This document shows, in pieces, positions 20,387-29,375 of a DNA stretch of 64,000 bases. This DNA is from Serinicoccus sediminis (GTDB lineage: Bacteria; Actinomycetota; Actinomycetes; Actinomycetales; Dermatophilaceae), in NCBI RefSeq assembly GCF_004153545.1, contig NZ_SDVA01000001.1, positions 248,001-312,000 on the forward strand, written 5' to 3'. The translations under genes were made by a program, and so were the position numbers. Under the pieces are notes generated by a model. It made no database searches and was not told where the DNA came from. It saw nothing but the letters and a program-made list of their open reading frames with translations. The first letter of the stretch is position 1, and every line of letters starts with the position of its first letter.

Positions 20387-21483
20387 GAGCGCGGAGCCTC
20401 GTCGGGGTCGGTGGTGTCCCCGCCGCTGCGGCGCAGCGCACGGGCCTTGTCCTGGTCCGCCTGCTCCTTCTCCTCGTTCGCGACGATCTTGGCGTCGTCG
20501 CGGGGAGGCAGCTGGATGTCCTCCTCGGCCTCGAGGCCGGCGATGAGCTGGCGGGAGCGCTCCAGCTCGGCGTCGACCTCTGCACCGAGCAGCAGCGCGA
20601 GGTTGGTGATCCACAGGTAGAGCAGGAAGATGATCACCCCGGCGAACGAGCCGTAGGTCGCGCCGTAGCTGGAGAAGTTGGCGATGTAGAAGCCGAACGC
20701 GACCGAGATGAGGATCCAGACGAGGATCGCAATTCCGGCACCGATGCTCAGCCACCGGAACTTCGGCTGCTGGACGTTGGGCGTGCTGTAGTACAGCAGC
20801 GCCACGACGAGCATGACGAGCAGCAGGACGACCGGCCACTTGGCCACCTGCCACACGGTGACCACGGTCGACCCCAGGCCGATCGCCTCACCGACCGCCG
20901 TCGCCACCGGCCCGGACACGATGAGCATGAGGGCGACGAGCACCACCATGAGGACCATGACCAGGGTGATGAGGAGCATGACGGGGCGCAGCTTCCACAC
21001 CGGCCGACCTTCCTCGATCTCGTAGACCCGGTTCATCGCACGGCTGAACGCGGTGACGTAGCCCGAGGCCGACCACAGCGCGGTGGCCAGACCGATGACC
21101 AGGGCCAGCCCGGCGCCCGGTGAGGTGGCCAACGACTCCACCACCGGCTCCAGGGTCGAGGCCCCGGACTCGCCGAGGACACCCTCCAGGACGGGCATGA
21201 CCGTGTCGACGACCTGCTGGCTCTGCCCGACCAGCCCCAGCAGCGAGAAGATCGCGATGAGCGCCGGGAAGATGGCCAGGACGGCGTAGTAGGTCAGCGC
21301 CGCAGCCAGGTCGGTGCACTCGTCGTCCAGGAACTCGCGGAACGCCTTGCCCGCGGTGTACTTCCACGCCGGCCCGGTCATCTGCGCGGGCGAGTCCGGC
21401 TTGTCCTCGCGCTCGGGGTCCGGCGCATCCAGCTGCGCGGCCCGGCGCTCTGCGGCGTCGTGCTGTGCGTCCGCCCGGCTCAC
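20383..21483 (-). CDS. YihY/BrkB-family inner membrane protein
   Basis: 366 aa. Six transmembrane segments lie between about residues 60 and 310, with family motifs LAAALTYYAVLAIFPALIAI, LWSASGYVTAFSRAMNRVYE and YGSFAGVIIFLLYLWITNLALLLGAE. The hydrophilic C-terminus is charged. The old label of ribonuclease BN is wrong for this family; its true role is unknown and envelope-linked. The GTG start overlaps the stop of the DUF3618 gene (GTGA). The stop shares CTAG with metX. Confidence 0.9.
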   Translation of the reverse strand: MSRADAQHDAAERRAAQLDAPDPEREDKPDSPAQMTGPAWKYTAGKAFREFLDDECTDLAAALTYYAVLAIFPALIAIFSLLGLVGQSQQVVDTVMPVLEGVLGESGASTLEPVVESLATSPGAGLALVIGLATALWSASGYVTAFSRAMNRVYEIEEGRPVWKLRPVMLLITLVMVLMVVLVALMLIVSGPVATAVGEAIGLGSTVVTVWQVAKWPVVLLLVMLVVALLYYSTPNVQQPKFRWLSIGAGIAILVWILISVAFGFYIANFSSYGATYGSFAGVIIFLLYLWITNLALLLGAEVDAELERSRQLIAGLEAEEDIQLPPRDDAKIVANEEKEQADQDKARALRRSGGDTTDPDEAPRS

Positions 21484-21830
21484 CGGCGGACCCGCCGGAC
21501 GATCCCGACACCCAGGGCCAGGACGGCGACGACCCCGAGGACCGCCGCGGCGGCGGCGGTGACCTCCTGCCGGTCCGCGCGTGTCGCCCTGGTCCGGGCG
21601 TCGTCGACGCGGTTCCCGAGTCCGGCCTTGACCGACTCGACCTTGCGGCGGGCCTGCTTCTTCACGTCCAGGCGCTCGCTCAGCTCGTCCACGGTCTCGC
21701 CGAGCTCGGCGCGGTGCCGGGCGATGTCCGCCTCGATCTGCTGCGGGTCCTGGGCCGTGCCCTCGGCCGTGTCCCCCGGCGAGGTGTCGTCCTGGGGGGT
21801 GTCAGGACCGCGGTGCGGCGTGGTGCTCAT
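21480..21830 (-). CDS. DUF3618 protein
   Basis: 116 aa. The DUF3618 core is DPQQIEADIARHRAELGETVDELSERLD (about 28-55), followed by a basic helix and one C-terminal transmembrane helix, AAAAVLGVVAVLALGVGIV, with a short Arg-rich tail. It is a small tail-anchored protein found next to holin-X genes in many actinobacteria. It overlaps the upstream gene by 29 nt and the downstream YihY gene by 4 nt. Confidence 0.9.
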   Translation of the reverse strand: MSTTPHRGPDTPQDDTSPGDTAEGTAQDPQQIEADIARHRAELGETVDELSERLDVKKQARRKVESVKAGLGNRVDDARTRATRADRQEVTAAAAAVLGVVAVLALGVGIVRRVRR

Positions 21831-22236
21831 GACTGGCTGCCTCCTTGACCTCGGCGATGTCCTGCCTGACGTTGTCCATGGCGCGCTCGGGCTTGGCCGG
21901 GGTGGCCTCCTCGACGCGCTTCTTGCCCACGAGCGACACCACCGCCGCCGCGGCGAGCAGCAGCAGCGTCACGATGCCCGCGGCGGCCCACGCGGGCAGC
22001 ACCAGGGCGAGCAGCAGGATGGCGGTCGTGACGAGGCCGGCCACCCCGAAGAAGGCGAGCAGTCCACCGGCACCGAACATGCCGATGCCCACGCCGGCGT
22101 TCTTGGCCTTGGCGCTCAGCTCGGCCTGCGCCAGGCGCATCTCGTCGCGGACGAGCGTGCTCGTCTGCTCGCTCAGCCGCGCGATGAGCTCGCCCGTCGA
22201 GGCCTGCCCGGCCTGCGGGTCGTACGCCTCAGCCAC
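21802..22236 (-). CDS. Holin-X (phage holin III-like) superfamily protein
   Basis: 144 aa from a GTG start overlapping the YtxH gene by 8 nt. After STGELIARLSEQTSTLVRDEMRLAQAEL come two transmembrane helices (about 55-110, GLLAFFGVAGLVTTAILLLAL and AAGIVTLLLLAAAAVVSLV). It matches the actinobacterial holin-X/DUF1469 type, a cellular membrane protein family rather than a proven phage holin. The C-terminus is charged. It belongs to a four-gene coupled operon. Confidence 0.87.
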   Translation of the reverse strand: MAEAYDPQAGQASTGELIARLSEQTSTLVRDEMRLAQAELSAKAKNAGVGIGMFGAGGLLAFFGVAGLVTTAILLLALVLPAWAAAGIVTLLLLAAAAVVSLVGKKRVEEATPAKPERAMDNVRQDIAEVKEAASHEHHAAPRS

Positions 22237-22516
22237 GGGGGTCCTGGTGGGTGCCCCCCGCGAGGACGCTGTCCTCGTCGGCCCCGCGGTCGTCCCCTCC
22301 AGCGGCGGACCCGCCCTGGTCCTCGGAGAGCGCGCCCCGCGCCTGCTCCTGCGCACGGCCCGCCTTCTCCTTGACCTGGCCCGCCTTCTCCTGGACGGTG
22401 GGGTGCTGCCACAGCTCCTGCGCCTTGGCGCTCAGCTGCTCGTAGCGCTCGCGACCTGCCTTGGCGCCCAGGACGTAACCCGCCCCGAAGGCGGCGGCCA
22501 TCATGATCTTGCTCAT
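22229..22516 (-). CDS. YtxH-like protein
   Basis: 95 aa. A short N-terminal membrane helix, KIMMAAAFGAGYVLGAKAGRE, carries the YtxH-type GYVLGxKAGRERY motif. An amphipathic, Lys/Glu/Ala-rich helix and a disordered acidic tail follow. AGGAGA precedes the ATG. It is the first gene of the operon with holin-X, DUF3618 and YihY. General-stress or envelope roles are suspected for the family. Confidence 0.83.
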   Translation of the reverse strand: MSKIMMAAAFGAGYVLGAKAGRERYEQLSAKAQELWQHPTVQEKAGQVKEKAGRAQEQARGALSEDQGGSAAGGDDRGADEDSVLAGGTHQDPRG

Positions 22517-22681
22517 CGTCGTCTCCTGACCTCACGGTGTCAGGCGCGTGCCGTGGGCGCGCGCCCGGTGGCTCAGCCACCTCGGCGAGCATACGGCGTA
22601 AACAAGGACTGTCCACACGGAACGGCACCCCGGGGGGCACCAGTGCCTGCGACCGGGCCGGACGCGTGAGATGGTGACGGG

Positions 22682-23401
22682 GTGTCGACGAGCGCAGAGC
22701 CTCCACGCCCCGGCCGCTCGCCGCGTCGCCGTCTGGACCGCGACCGCATCGTCGACGTCGCGCTCACGAGCATCGAGGCGCAGGGGGTCGAGCACATGTC
22801 GATGCGCAGCCTCGGCCGCGAGCTGGGGGTCGAGGCCATGGCGCTCTACCGCTACGTCTCGGGCCGGGAGGACCTGCTCGAGGCCGTCGTCGCGCGCCTG
22901 CTGGACGGTCTGGCCGAGCGGGTGGAGGCCGCGGGCACCACGAGCTGGCAGGAGTACCTGCAGTACCTCGCGCACGAGATCCGGGACGTGGCCCTGCGCC
23001 ACCCCTCCGCCTTCCCCCTCGTCGTCTCCCGGCACCCGGCCACCCCGTGGCTGCGGCCCCCGCTGCGCGACATCGACACCGTCGAGCACCTCCTCGCCAC
23101 GCTGACCGGGTACGGCTTCGACGAGGAGCGCGCGGTCGACACCTACAAGGCGTTCACCAGCTTCCTCGTCGGCTACCTGCTCCTCGAGGTGTCGATGCGG
23201 ACCGAGAACGTCAGCGCCGTGGAGGAGCCGATGAACGAGGGCAGCGCCCAGATCCCCGAGCAGGACACCGCCACGGACGTGCAGGGGGCGCCGCACGTGC
23301 TGCGGATGCGGGAACGGCTCAGCCAGGACCGCGGGGCCGAGGAGTTCGAGATCGGGCTCGAGATGCTGCTCAACCGCATCGAGCGCGCGGTCTCCGTCTG
23401 A
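22682..23401 (+). CDS. TetR-family regulator
   Basis: 239 aa. The N-terminal helix-turn-helix (about 19-65) reads LDRDRIVDVALTSIEAQGVE, then SMRSLGRELGVEAMALYRYV, the recognition region of TetR proteins. The C-terminal ligand domain is of the TetR_C_1 (tetracyclin repressor-like) kind. GTG start. It is divergent from the YtxH operon, with 165 bp between, so it may regulate that operon or the NfeD-slipin pair downstream. GGAC-T-GTCC near 22605 could be part of an operator. The ligand is unknown. Confidence 0.9.
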   Translation: MSTSAEPPRPGRSPRRRLDRDRIVDVALTSIEAQGVEHMSMRSLGRELGVEAMALYRYVSGREDLLEAVVARLLDGLAERVEAAGTTSWQEYLQYLAHEIRDVALRHPSAFPLVVSRHPATPWLRPPLRDIDTVEHLLATLTGYGFDEERAVDTYKAFTSFLVGYLLLEVSMRTENVSAVEEPMNEGSAQIPEQDTATDVQGAPHVLRMRERLSQDRGAEEFEIGLEMLLNRIERAVSV

Positions 23402-23492
23402 GCCCGCCCCGTCCGTGAGCCGGACGGAACCGACCGCGCGCCGTTGACGTCCACGTCATAGGATCGATGGTCACAGGGGAAAGGAGCCCGAC

Positions 23493-23990
23493 ATGCCCGA
23501 CTGGCTACGCGACTCTCCGCAGTGGCTCTGGTGGATCGGCGCCGCACTGGCGTTCGGGATCGTCGAGATGACCACCCTCGACCTGCTCTTCCTCATGCTG
23601 GCGCTGGGCGCCCTGGTGGCGGCCGTCGTCGCGGGGGCTTTCGGCATCGGTCTCATCTGGCAGGTGCTGATCTTCGCGGTGGCCTCCGGACTCTTCGTGT
23701 TCGCCCTGCGCCCGGTGGCGCTGCGACACCTGCGCATGGAGGGCAAGGGCGGCAAGATCCTCATGGAGGGCAACATCGGCCAGACGGCCACCGTGCTCGA
23801 GCCGGTGTCCGACCGGGCCGGCCTGGTCAAGCTGCGGGGGGAGAGCTGGACCGCCCGGGCCGAGCTGGAGGGGCAGACCTTCGCCGAGGGCGACCTCGTC
23901 ACGGTGGTCCGCATCGACGGGGCGACCGCGGTGGTCGCCGCCTCGTCACCGGAGGACAAGCCCTTCGACCTCGAGCCGCCGCGCGACTGA
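23493..23990 (+). CDS. NfeD-like membrane protein
   Basis: 165 aa. Three transmembrane segments (about 10-75) are followed by the C-terminal OB-fold NfeD domain: GQTATVLEPVSDRAGLVKLRG and GESWTARAE, with FAEGDLVTVVRIDGATAVV. NfeD proteins are encoded beside slipin/flotillin genes and are thought to organise membrane microdomains with them, as here, with the slipin 51 nt downstream. AAAGGAG precedes the ATG. Confidence 0.93.
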   Translation: MPDWLRDSPQWLWWIGAALAFGIVEMTTLDLLFLMLALGALVAAVVAGAFGIGLIWQVLIFAVASGLFVFALRPVALRHLRMEGKGGKILMEGNIGQTATVLEPVSDRAGLVKLRGESWTARAELEGQTFAEGDLVTVVRIDGATAVVAASSPEDKPFDLEPPRD

Positions 23991-24041
23991 CCGCGCGCGG
24001 CACCACATACGACAGCAGCACCCCAACCAAGGAGAAGCTCG

Positions 24042-25328
24042 ATGGATCCCATCAACCTCATCGTCTGGCTCGTCGTCCTCCTGCTCGCGCTCTTCGTCGT
24101 CGTGGCCGTGGCCAGGGCGATCCGGATCGTGCCGCAGGCGACGAGCGTCATCGTGGAGCGGCTCGGCAAGTACGACCGCACCCTCGACGCCGGCCTCCAC
24201 TTCCTCGTTCCGTTCGTCGACCGCCCCCGCTCGGTGGTCGACCTGCGTGAGCAGGTCGTGAGCTTCCCGCCACAGCCGGTCATCACCAGCGACAACCTGG
24301 TGGTCTCCATCGACACGGTGATCTACTTCCAGCCAACCGACCCCAAGGCGGCGACCTACGAGATCGCCAACTACATCCAGGGCATCGAGCAGCTCACCGT
24401 CACCACGCTGCGCAACGTCATCGGCTCGCTCGACCTGGAACAGACGCTGACCAGCCGCGACATGATCAACGGCCAGCTGCGCGGAGTGCTGGACGAGGCG
24501 ACCGGGCGTTGGGGCATCCGGGTCAACCGGGTCGAGCTCAAGGCCATCGACCCGCCCGCCAGCGTCCAGGACTCCATGGAGAAGCAGATGCGCGCCGAGC
24601 GCGACCGGCGCGCCGCGATCCTCAACGCCGAGGGCGTCAAGGGCAGCCAGATCCTCACCGCCGAGGGTGAGAAGCAGGCGCAGATCCTGCGTGCCGAGGG
24701 TGCGGCCCAGTCGGCGATCCTGGAGTCGCAGGGTGAGGCCCGCGCGATCCTGCAGGTCTTCGACGCCATCCACAAGGGCAACCCAGACAGCAAGCTGCTC
24801 GCCTACCAGTACCTCCAGATGCTGCCCGAGATCGCCAAGGGCGACTCCAACCAGATGTGGGTCGTCCCGACCGAGCTCACCGCTGCCCTCGCCGGCATCG
24901 GCAACGCGCTCGGTGGGGGCAAGGGCCCCGACACCGCCGGCCTGGACGCCCCCTCGAGCGGGATCAGCTCCGAGGCGGGCGACATCGACCTCGGGGTGGA
25001 CGCCCCGATGCTGGAGGACCCGCGCGAGGCGCTCCGCAGAGCCCGTGAGGAGGCCGAGGGCGCGACCCGCGACGCCGAGCTCTCGACCCGGAAGCGCTCC
25101 AAGCAGGACGCCGACGCCGCCATCGCCGACGCGGCGGAGAAGGCCCGTCAGGCCGCCAAGCCGCACGCGGGCGAGGGACAGGACGACGCCTCGCGGGCCG
25201 AGCTCGGCACCCTCGAGCAGCCGGAGCAGGTCGCCCCGGACCTGGGCCAGCAGGCCGGTCAGGCGCAGGGCCAGCCGGCACCCGCGGAGGAGCCCGAGGG
25301 TCAGCCGACGAGGCGCGACGAGGGCTGA
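24042..25328 (+). CDS. SPFH/slipin (stomatin-like) protein
   Basis: 428 aa. One N-terminal transmembrane helix (about 4-27) leads into the SPFH domain: RLGKYDRTLDAGLHFLVPF, then VVSIDTVIYFQPTDPKAATYEI and the conserved RNVIGSLDLEQTLTSRD. A long Ala/Glu helix (about 185-240) is the oligomerising coiled coil. The last 130 residues are a polar, probably disordered Gln/Ala/Glu extension not usual in the family. It partners with NfeD just upstream. AAGGAG lies before the ATG. Confidence 0.94.
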   Translation: MDPINLIVWLVVLLLALFVVVAVARAIRIVPQATSVIVERLGKYDRTLDAGLHFLVPFVDRPRSVVDLREQVVSFPPQPVITSDNLVVSIDTVIYFQPTDPKAATYEIANYIQGIEQLTVTTLRNVIGSLDLEQTLTSRDMINGQLRGVLDEATGRWGIRVNRVELKAIDPPASVQDSMEKQMRAERDRRAAILNAEGVKGSQILTAEGEKQAQILRAEGAAQSAILESQGEARAILQVFDAIHKGNPDSKLLAYQYLQMLPEIAKGDSNQMWVVPTELTAALAGIGNALGGGKGPDTAGLDAPSSGISSEAGDIDLGVDAPMLEDPREALRRAREEAEGATRDAELSTRKRSKQDADAAIADAAEKARQAAKPHAGEGQDDASRAELGTLEQPEQVAPDLGQQAGQAQGQPAPAEEPEGQPTRRDEG

Positions 25329-25359
25329 GCCCGGGGCGGCCACCTCCCAGCACTGCCCG

Positions 25360-25398
25360 ACGAGCGGGGCACGACACCGGGTGTCGTGCCCCGCTCGT
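25360..25398 (+). terminator. Terminator of nfeD-slipin operon
   Basis: An 18-bp perfect stem (25360-25377 with 25381-25398) and a CGG loop. Its final CGT overlaps the TAGGCT -10 box (25398-25403) of the next gene. Confidence 0.75.
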
Positions 25399-25410
25399 AG
25401 GCTGTGCGGC

Positions 25411-26646
25411 ATGTGGATCCGCGACGTGCGCCCGTGGGGTGGCCCGGCCAGCGACGTGCGGGTGCAGGACGGCCTCGTCACGCACGTGGGGCCACGCCAG
25501 GCCGGCGAGGCACGCCCGGCGCCCGGGGAAGGGGGGACGGGGCAGCCGGAGGAGGAGCTGGAGGGCCGCGGCAGGCTGCTGCTCCCCGCCTTCAGCGACG
25601 TGCACGTGCACCTCGACTCCACCCGGCTGGGGCTGCCGTTCCGGCCGCACACCGGTGGTCCGGGGGTGTGGACGATGATGCTCAACGACCGGGCGCACTG
25701 GCGGGACGCGGAGGTCGGCGTCACCGAGCGGGCGGCGCACACGCTGGGCCTCATGGTCGCCCGCGGCACCACCCGGGTGCGGTCCTTCGCCCAGGTCGAC
25801 GTCGACTGCGGGCTCGAGCGGCTGGAGGCGGTCCTCGCCGCGCGGGAGACGCACCGTGACCGCGCCGAGGTGCAGGTCATCGCGTTCCCGCAGGCGGGGC
25901 TGCTGCGCGAGGAGGGCTCGGCCCGGGTGCTCGAGGACGCCCTGCGGGCCGGCGCCGACGTCGTCGGTGGCATCGACCCGTGCAGCCTGGACCGGGACCC
26001 GGTCCGGCACCTCGACCTCGTCTTCGACCTGGCGCAGCGGTATGCCGTGCCCGTCGACATCCACCTGCACGAGCCGGGCGAGCTGGGCCGGTTCTCGGCC
26101 GACCTCGTCTGCGAGCGCACCGAGGCGCTGGGGATGCAGGGTGACGTGCTCGTCTCGCACGGCTACGGCCTGTGGGACGGCACCGAGTCGCAGACGCGAG
26201 GTCTGGTGGAGCGTCTCGCCGAGCTCGACATCGCCACCGCCACGGTGGCCCCGGGGGGCCGGCAGACGCTGCCGCTGGCCCAGCTCGCCGAGGCGGGCGT
26301 GCGGGTCGGGCTGGGTCAGGACGGCCAGCGCGACTACTGGTCGCCCTACGGCAACGGCGACATGCTCGACCGCACCTGGCAGCTGGCCTTCACCCACGGC
26401 TTCCGGGCCGACGAGCTGGTCGAGCACGCGCTGGCCGTGGCCACCCGCGGCGGGGCCGCGATCATGGACCACGACCTGGCCAGGCTCACCGGGACGGCGG
26501 ACCGACCCGGCCTGGCCCCCGGCGACCGGGCCGACCTCCTGCTCGTGGCCGGTGAGACCCCGACCTCGGCGGTGATGGACCGCCCCGACGACCGCACCGT
26601 GCTGCACCGCGGCCGGGTCGTCGCGGACGCCCTCACGCTGACCTGA
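25411..26646 (+). CDS. Amidohydrolase, cytosine deaminase-like
   Basis: 411-aa metal-dependent hydrolase of the amidohydrolase superfamily. The metal-binding HVHLDS follows a small N-terminal beta-sandwich. Further ligands are in VDIHLHEPG and LVSHGYGLWD, and the catalytic Asp is in GLGQDGQRDYWSPYGNGD. This pattern matches cytosine/isoguanine deaminase-like enzymes, but the substrate cannot be told from sequence; an N-acyl or cyclic amide is possible. A TAGGCT box ends 7 nt before the ATG, which suggests a leaderless mRNA. Its end overlaps the convergent CPBP gene by 14 nt. Confidence 0.85.
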   Translation: MWIRDVRPWGGPASDVRVQDGLVTHVGPRQAGEARPAPGEGGTGQPEEELEGRGRLLLPAFSDVHVHLDSTRLGLPFRPHTGGPGVWTMMLNDRAHWRDAEVGVTERAAHTLGLMVARGTTRVRSFAQVDVDCGLERLEAVLAARETHRDRAEVQVIAFPQAGLLREEGSARVLEDALRAGADVVGGIDPCSLDRDPVRHLDLVFDLAQRYAVPVDIHLHEPGELGRFSADLVCERTEALGMQGDVLVSHGYGLWDGTESQTRGLVERLAELDIATATVAPGGRQTLPLAQLAEAGVRVGLGQDGQRDYWSPYGNGDMLDRTWQLAFTHGFRADELVEHALAVATRGGAAIMDHDLARLTGTADRPGLAPGDRADLLLVAGETPTSAVMDRPDDRTVLHRGRVVADALTLT

Positions 26647-27559
26647 CCCGCGGCCGGAGCAGCGCTGCGGCCAGGACGCTCGCGGCACCGGTCACCGTGA
26701 GCACCGCCCAGTAGCCGAGGCCGGTCGTCGACGTCAGCAGGGTGAGCGCCGTGAAGGGGACCGCGTGGCTCACGACCGCCGGCCACACCGTGCCGAAGCG
26801 CTCCACCAGGGCCGCCAGCGGCAGCGCCAGGAAGAACACCCCGAGCACTCCCCCGGCGAGGTCACGGGGGTCGAGGTCGCCGGCGACGACGAAGATGCTG
26901 ATCTGCGGGACGTGCAGCAGCGCCCACGCCGCGCCGATCAGCAGCGTCGAGGACCAGAAGCCGCGGTGCCGCAGCAGCTGCTGGGCGTAGCCGCGCCAGG
27001 CAGCCTCCTCGCCCACCGTGCTGAGCGACAGCAGCGCGACCCACAGCGGCAGCTGGACCAGCGCGCCGAGCAGCACGTCGGTCTCGATCATCGTGCCCCA
27101 GCCCAGCGCCTGCGCCAGCAGCGCCGGGCCGAACGCCAGTGCCAGGAACACCCCGACCGCGGCGAGCAGCGAGGTCAGCAGGGTGCGCCACCCACCCGTC
27201 CGCAGCCCCAGCAGCTGCGTCGTGCGGCCACCGACCGGCACGAGCCGGATGAGGACGACGGCGACGAGCAGCGGGACCCACCGGCCGACGAAGGTCAGCC
27301 AGGCGGGGTAGGGCGCGCCGAGCAGGAAGGGGACGCACATCAGCGTGACGGCCCCCACCGTGAGGGCCATGAACAGCCGGGCCACCCGGCCGGAGCGGGC
27401 GGTGTCGACGGGCGCCGGGTACTGACCCGTGGCACGTGGGACACCTGCCGGGGACGGGGAGGCGGCGCCGGGGCCGCCCCGGGATCGCGCGGCCGCGGCA
27501 GCCGCGCCCCGTGGCGACGGCGCGGACGCCGAGGAGGTATGCCGGGAGGAGGTCGTCAT
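26633..27559 (-). CDS. CPBP-family intramembrane metalloprotease
   Basis: 308 aa. The first 60 residues are Ser/Pro/Ala-rich and polar, followed by about eight transmembrane segments. The protease motifs are GEEAAWRGYAQQLL (EExxxR type), ALLHVPQIS and the later SHAVPF. These belong to the CAAX-protease/bacteriocin-processing (Rce1-like) superfamily. The substrate is unknown. A TAGTTT box lies 7 nt before the ATG at 27559, supporting this long start. Confidence 0.88.
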   Translation of the reverse strand: MTTSSRHTSSASAPSPRGAAAAAARSRGGPGAASPSPAGVPRATGQYPAPVDTARSGRVARLFMALTVGAVTLMCVPFLLGAPYPAWLTFVGRWVPLLVAVVLIRLVPVGGRTTQLLGLRTGGWRTLLTSLLAAVGVFLALAFGPALLAQALGWGTMIETDVLLGALVQLPLWVALLSLSTVGEEAAWRGYAQQLLRHRGFWSSTLLIGAAWALLHVPQISIFVVAGDLDPRDLAGGVLGVFFLALPLAALVERFGTVWPAVVSHAVPFTALTLLTSTTGLGYWAVLTVTGAASVLAAALLRPRVRSA

Positions 27560-27642
27560 ACCCGTGAAACTAGGCAGCTCTCACCGTCCGCGCAGCGGGG
27601 CTGACCCCCGGGCCGCGACACCGGCTGCCCCCCCACGACCGC

Positions 27643-29349
27643 TCACCGGCGTCGCAGGACCACCGACTCCCAGCCCGGCAGGGCCCCGTCGTCGAGCACC
27701 CCGGCGGCGGCCTCGTCCGAGGTCGCGAGCACGACCTCGGCCTCGCGCCACCCCTCGAGCAGCGCGGCCGGGACGTCCAGCGGCGCCCGGGTGAAGGAGG
27801 CCAGGGTGAGCATCCGGACCCCGTCGAGCTCGCGCTCGAAGGCCCACAGGTCGGGGTGGTCCATCGCCAGCGGACGCACCGTGCCGCGCGCGACGACCTC
27901 CTCCTCGTGGCGCAGCCCGACGAGCGCGCGGTGGTGCTCCAGCACCGACCCCGGCCGACCCGTCTGCGTGGCCGCGTTGATCTGCGTGTGGTTGGGGTTG
28001 ATCCCGATCCACGGCTCACCGCTGGTGAAGCCCGCGCCCGGTCCGTCGGTCCACTGGACCGGGGTGCGGGCGTTGTCCCGGCCGACCGCACGCAGCCCCT
28101 CCAGCAGGTCGGCGAACCCGACCCCGGAACCCTCCTGCTCGGCGACGTGGTTGAGGGCCTCGATGTCACGCAGCTCGGTCAGCTCGGCGAAGGGGAGGTT
28201 CGTCATCCCGAGCTCCTCCCCCTGGTAGATGAAGGGCGTGCCCCGCAGCGTGTGCAGCACGGTCGCCAGCGTCTTGGCCGAGCGCTCGCGCCACGCCGGG
28301 TCGTCGTCGCCGAACCGGCTGACCGCCCGCGGCTGGTCGTGGTTGTCCCAGTAGAGCGAGTTCCACCCGGTGTCCGCGAGCGCGGTCTGCCAGCCCATGA
28401 GGCTCTCCCGCAGCATGGGCATGGTGACCGGCACCCGGTCGAACTTGCCGCCCGGGCCGATCCCGAGGTCGACGTGCTCGAACTGGAAGACCATGTCGAC
28501 CTCGCCCCGCGAGGCGTCGGTGTAGAGGCGCGCCTCCTCGACGGTGACGCCGGGCATCTCCCCCACGGTGAGGAAGGCCCGGGGGTGGTCGGCGAAGACC
28601 TCCTGCCGCATCTGCGCGAGGAACTCGTGCATGCGCGGACCGTCCGCGACCAGCGCGAAGGCGTTGCCGTCCGGCAGGTCCAGCGGCTTGGAGACGAGGT
28701 TGATGACGTCCATCCGGAAGCCGTCGACGCCCCGCTCGAGCCACCAGCGCATCATCGCGTAGACAGCCTCCCTGACCTGCGGGTTCTCCCAGTTGAGGTC
28801 GGGCTGCTTGCGGCTGAAGAGGTGCAGGTAGTACTCGCCGCTCGCCGCGTCCCACTCCCACGCGGGGCCGGAGAAGAAGGACCGCCAGTCGTTGGGCTCG
28901 GCGCCCGGCTCGCCCCCGGTGCGGCCGGCCCGCGGCGGCCGCCACCAGTACCAGTCACGGCGGCTGGACCGGGGCGAGGACCGGCTCTCCTCGAACCACG
29001 GGTGCTCGTCGCTGGTGTGGTTGACCACGAGGTCCATGACGAGGCGGATGCCGCGCGCGTGCAGCTGCTCGACGAGCTCGTCCAGGTCCTCGAGGGTGCC
29101 GAAGGTGGGGTCGAGGTCCTGGTAGTCGCTGATGTCGTAGCCGTTGTCGTCCTGCGGGCTGCGGTAGACCGGGCTGAGCCAGACCACGTCGACCCCGAGG
29201 TGCTCCAGGTGGTCGAGCCGGCGCAGGATGCCGCGCAGGTCCCCGATGCCGTCACCGTCGCTGTCGACGAAGCTGCGGGGGTAGATCTGGTAGACGACGG
29301 CGGAGGCCCACCAGTCGCGCGGGAGGGGTTCGTCGAGCGGGAACGGCAT
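27643..29349 (-). CDS. GH13 alpha-glucosidase
   Basis: 568-aa glycoside hydrolase of the oligo-1,6-glucosidase/alpha-glucosidase type. Motifs in order: VVYQIYPRSFVDSDGDGIGDL (beta1), DLVVNHTSDEHPWF, GVDGFRMDVINLVSK with the nucleophile Asp, FLTVGEMPGV with the acid/base Glu, and YWDNHDQPRAVSRFGDD with the transition-state Asp. It has no signal peptide, so it hydrolyses imported maltose, isomaltose or related glucosides in the cytosol. The ATG at 29349 sits inside a GGTATGCC octamer and 7 nt after a TAGAGT box. Confidence 0.95.
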   Translation of the reverse strand: MPFPLDEPLPRDWWASAVVYQIYPRSFVDSDGDGIGDLRGILRRLDHLEHLGVDVVWLSPVYRSPQDDNGYDISDYQDLDPTFGTLEDLDELVEQLHARGIRLVMDLVVNHTSDEHPWFEESRSSPRSSRRDWYWWRPPRAGRTGGEPGAEPNDWRSFFSGPAWEWDAASGEYYLHLFSRKQPDLNWENPQVREAVYAMMRWWLERGVDGFRMDVINLVSKPLDLPDGNAFALVADGPRMHEFLAQMRQEVFADHPRAFLTVGEMPGVTVEEARLYTDASRGEVDMVFQFEHVDLGIGPGGKFDRVPVTMPMLRESLMGWQTALADTGWNSLYWDNHDQPRAVSRFGDDDPAWRERSAKTLATVLHTLRGTPFIYQGEELGMTNLPFAELTELRDIEALNHVAEQEGSGVGFADLLEGLRAVGRDNARTPVQWTDGPGAGFTSGEPWIGINPNHTQINAATQTGRPGSVLEHHRALVGLRHEEEVVARGTVRPLAMDHPDLWAFERELDGVRMLTLASFTRAPLDVPAALLEGWREAEVVLATSDEAAAGVLDDGALPGWESVVLRRR

Positions 29350-29375
29350 ACCTCCCACTCTAGGGGTGAGCCGCC

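Noticed and set aside
20383-21483. Ribonuclease BN
   Set aside because: YihY/BrkB proteins were once given this name by mistake; the membrane topology has nothing of the tRNase Z fold.
21802-22236. Prophage remnant (holin gene)
   Set aside because: Holin-X proteins are common cellular genes beside DUF3618 and YtxH in actinobacteria; there are no phage structural or integrase genes.
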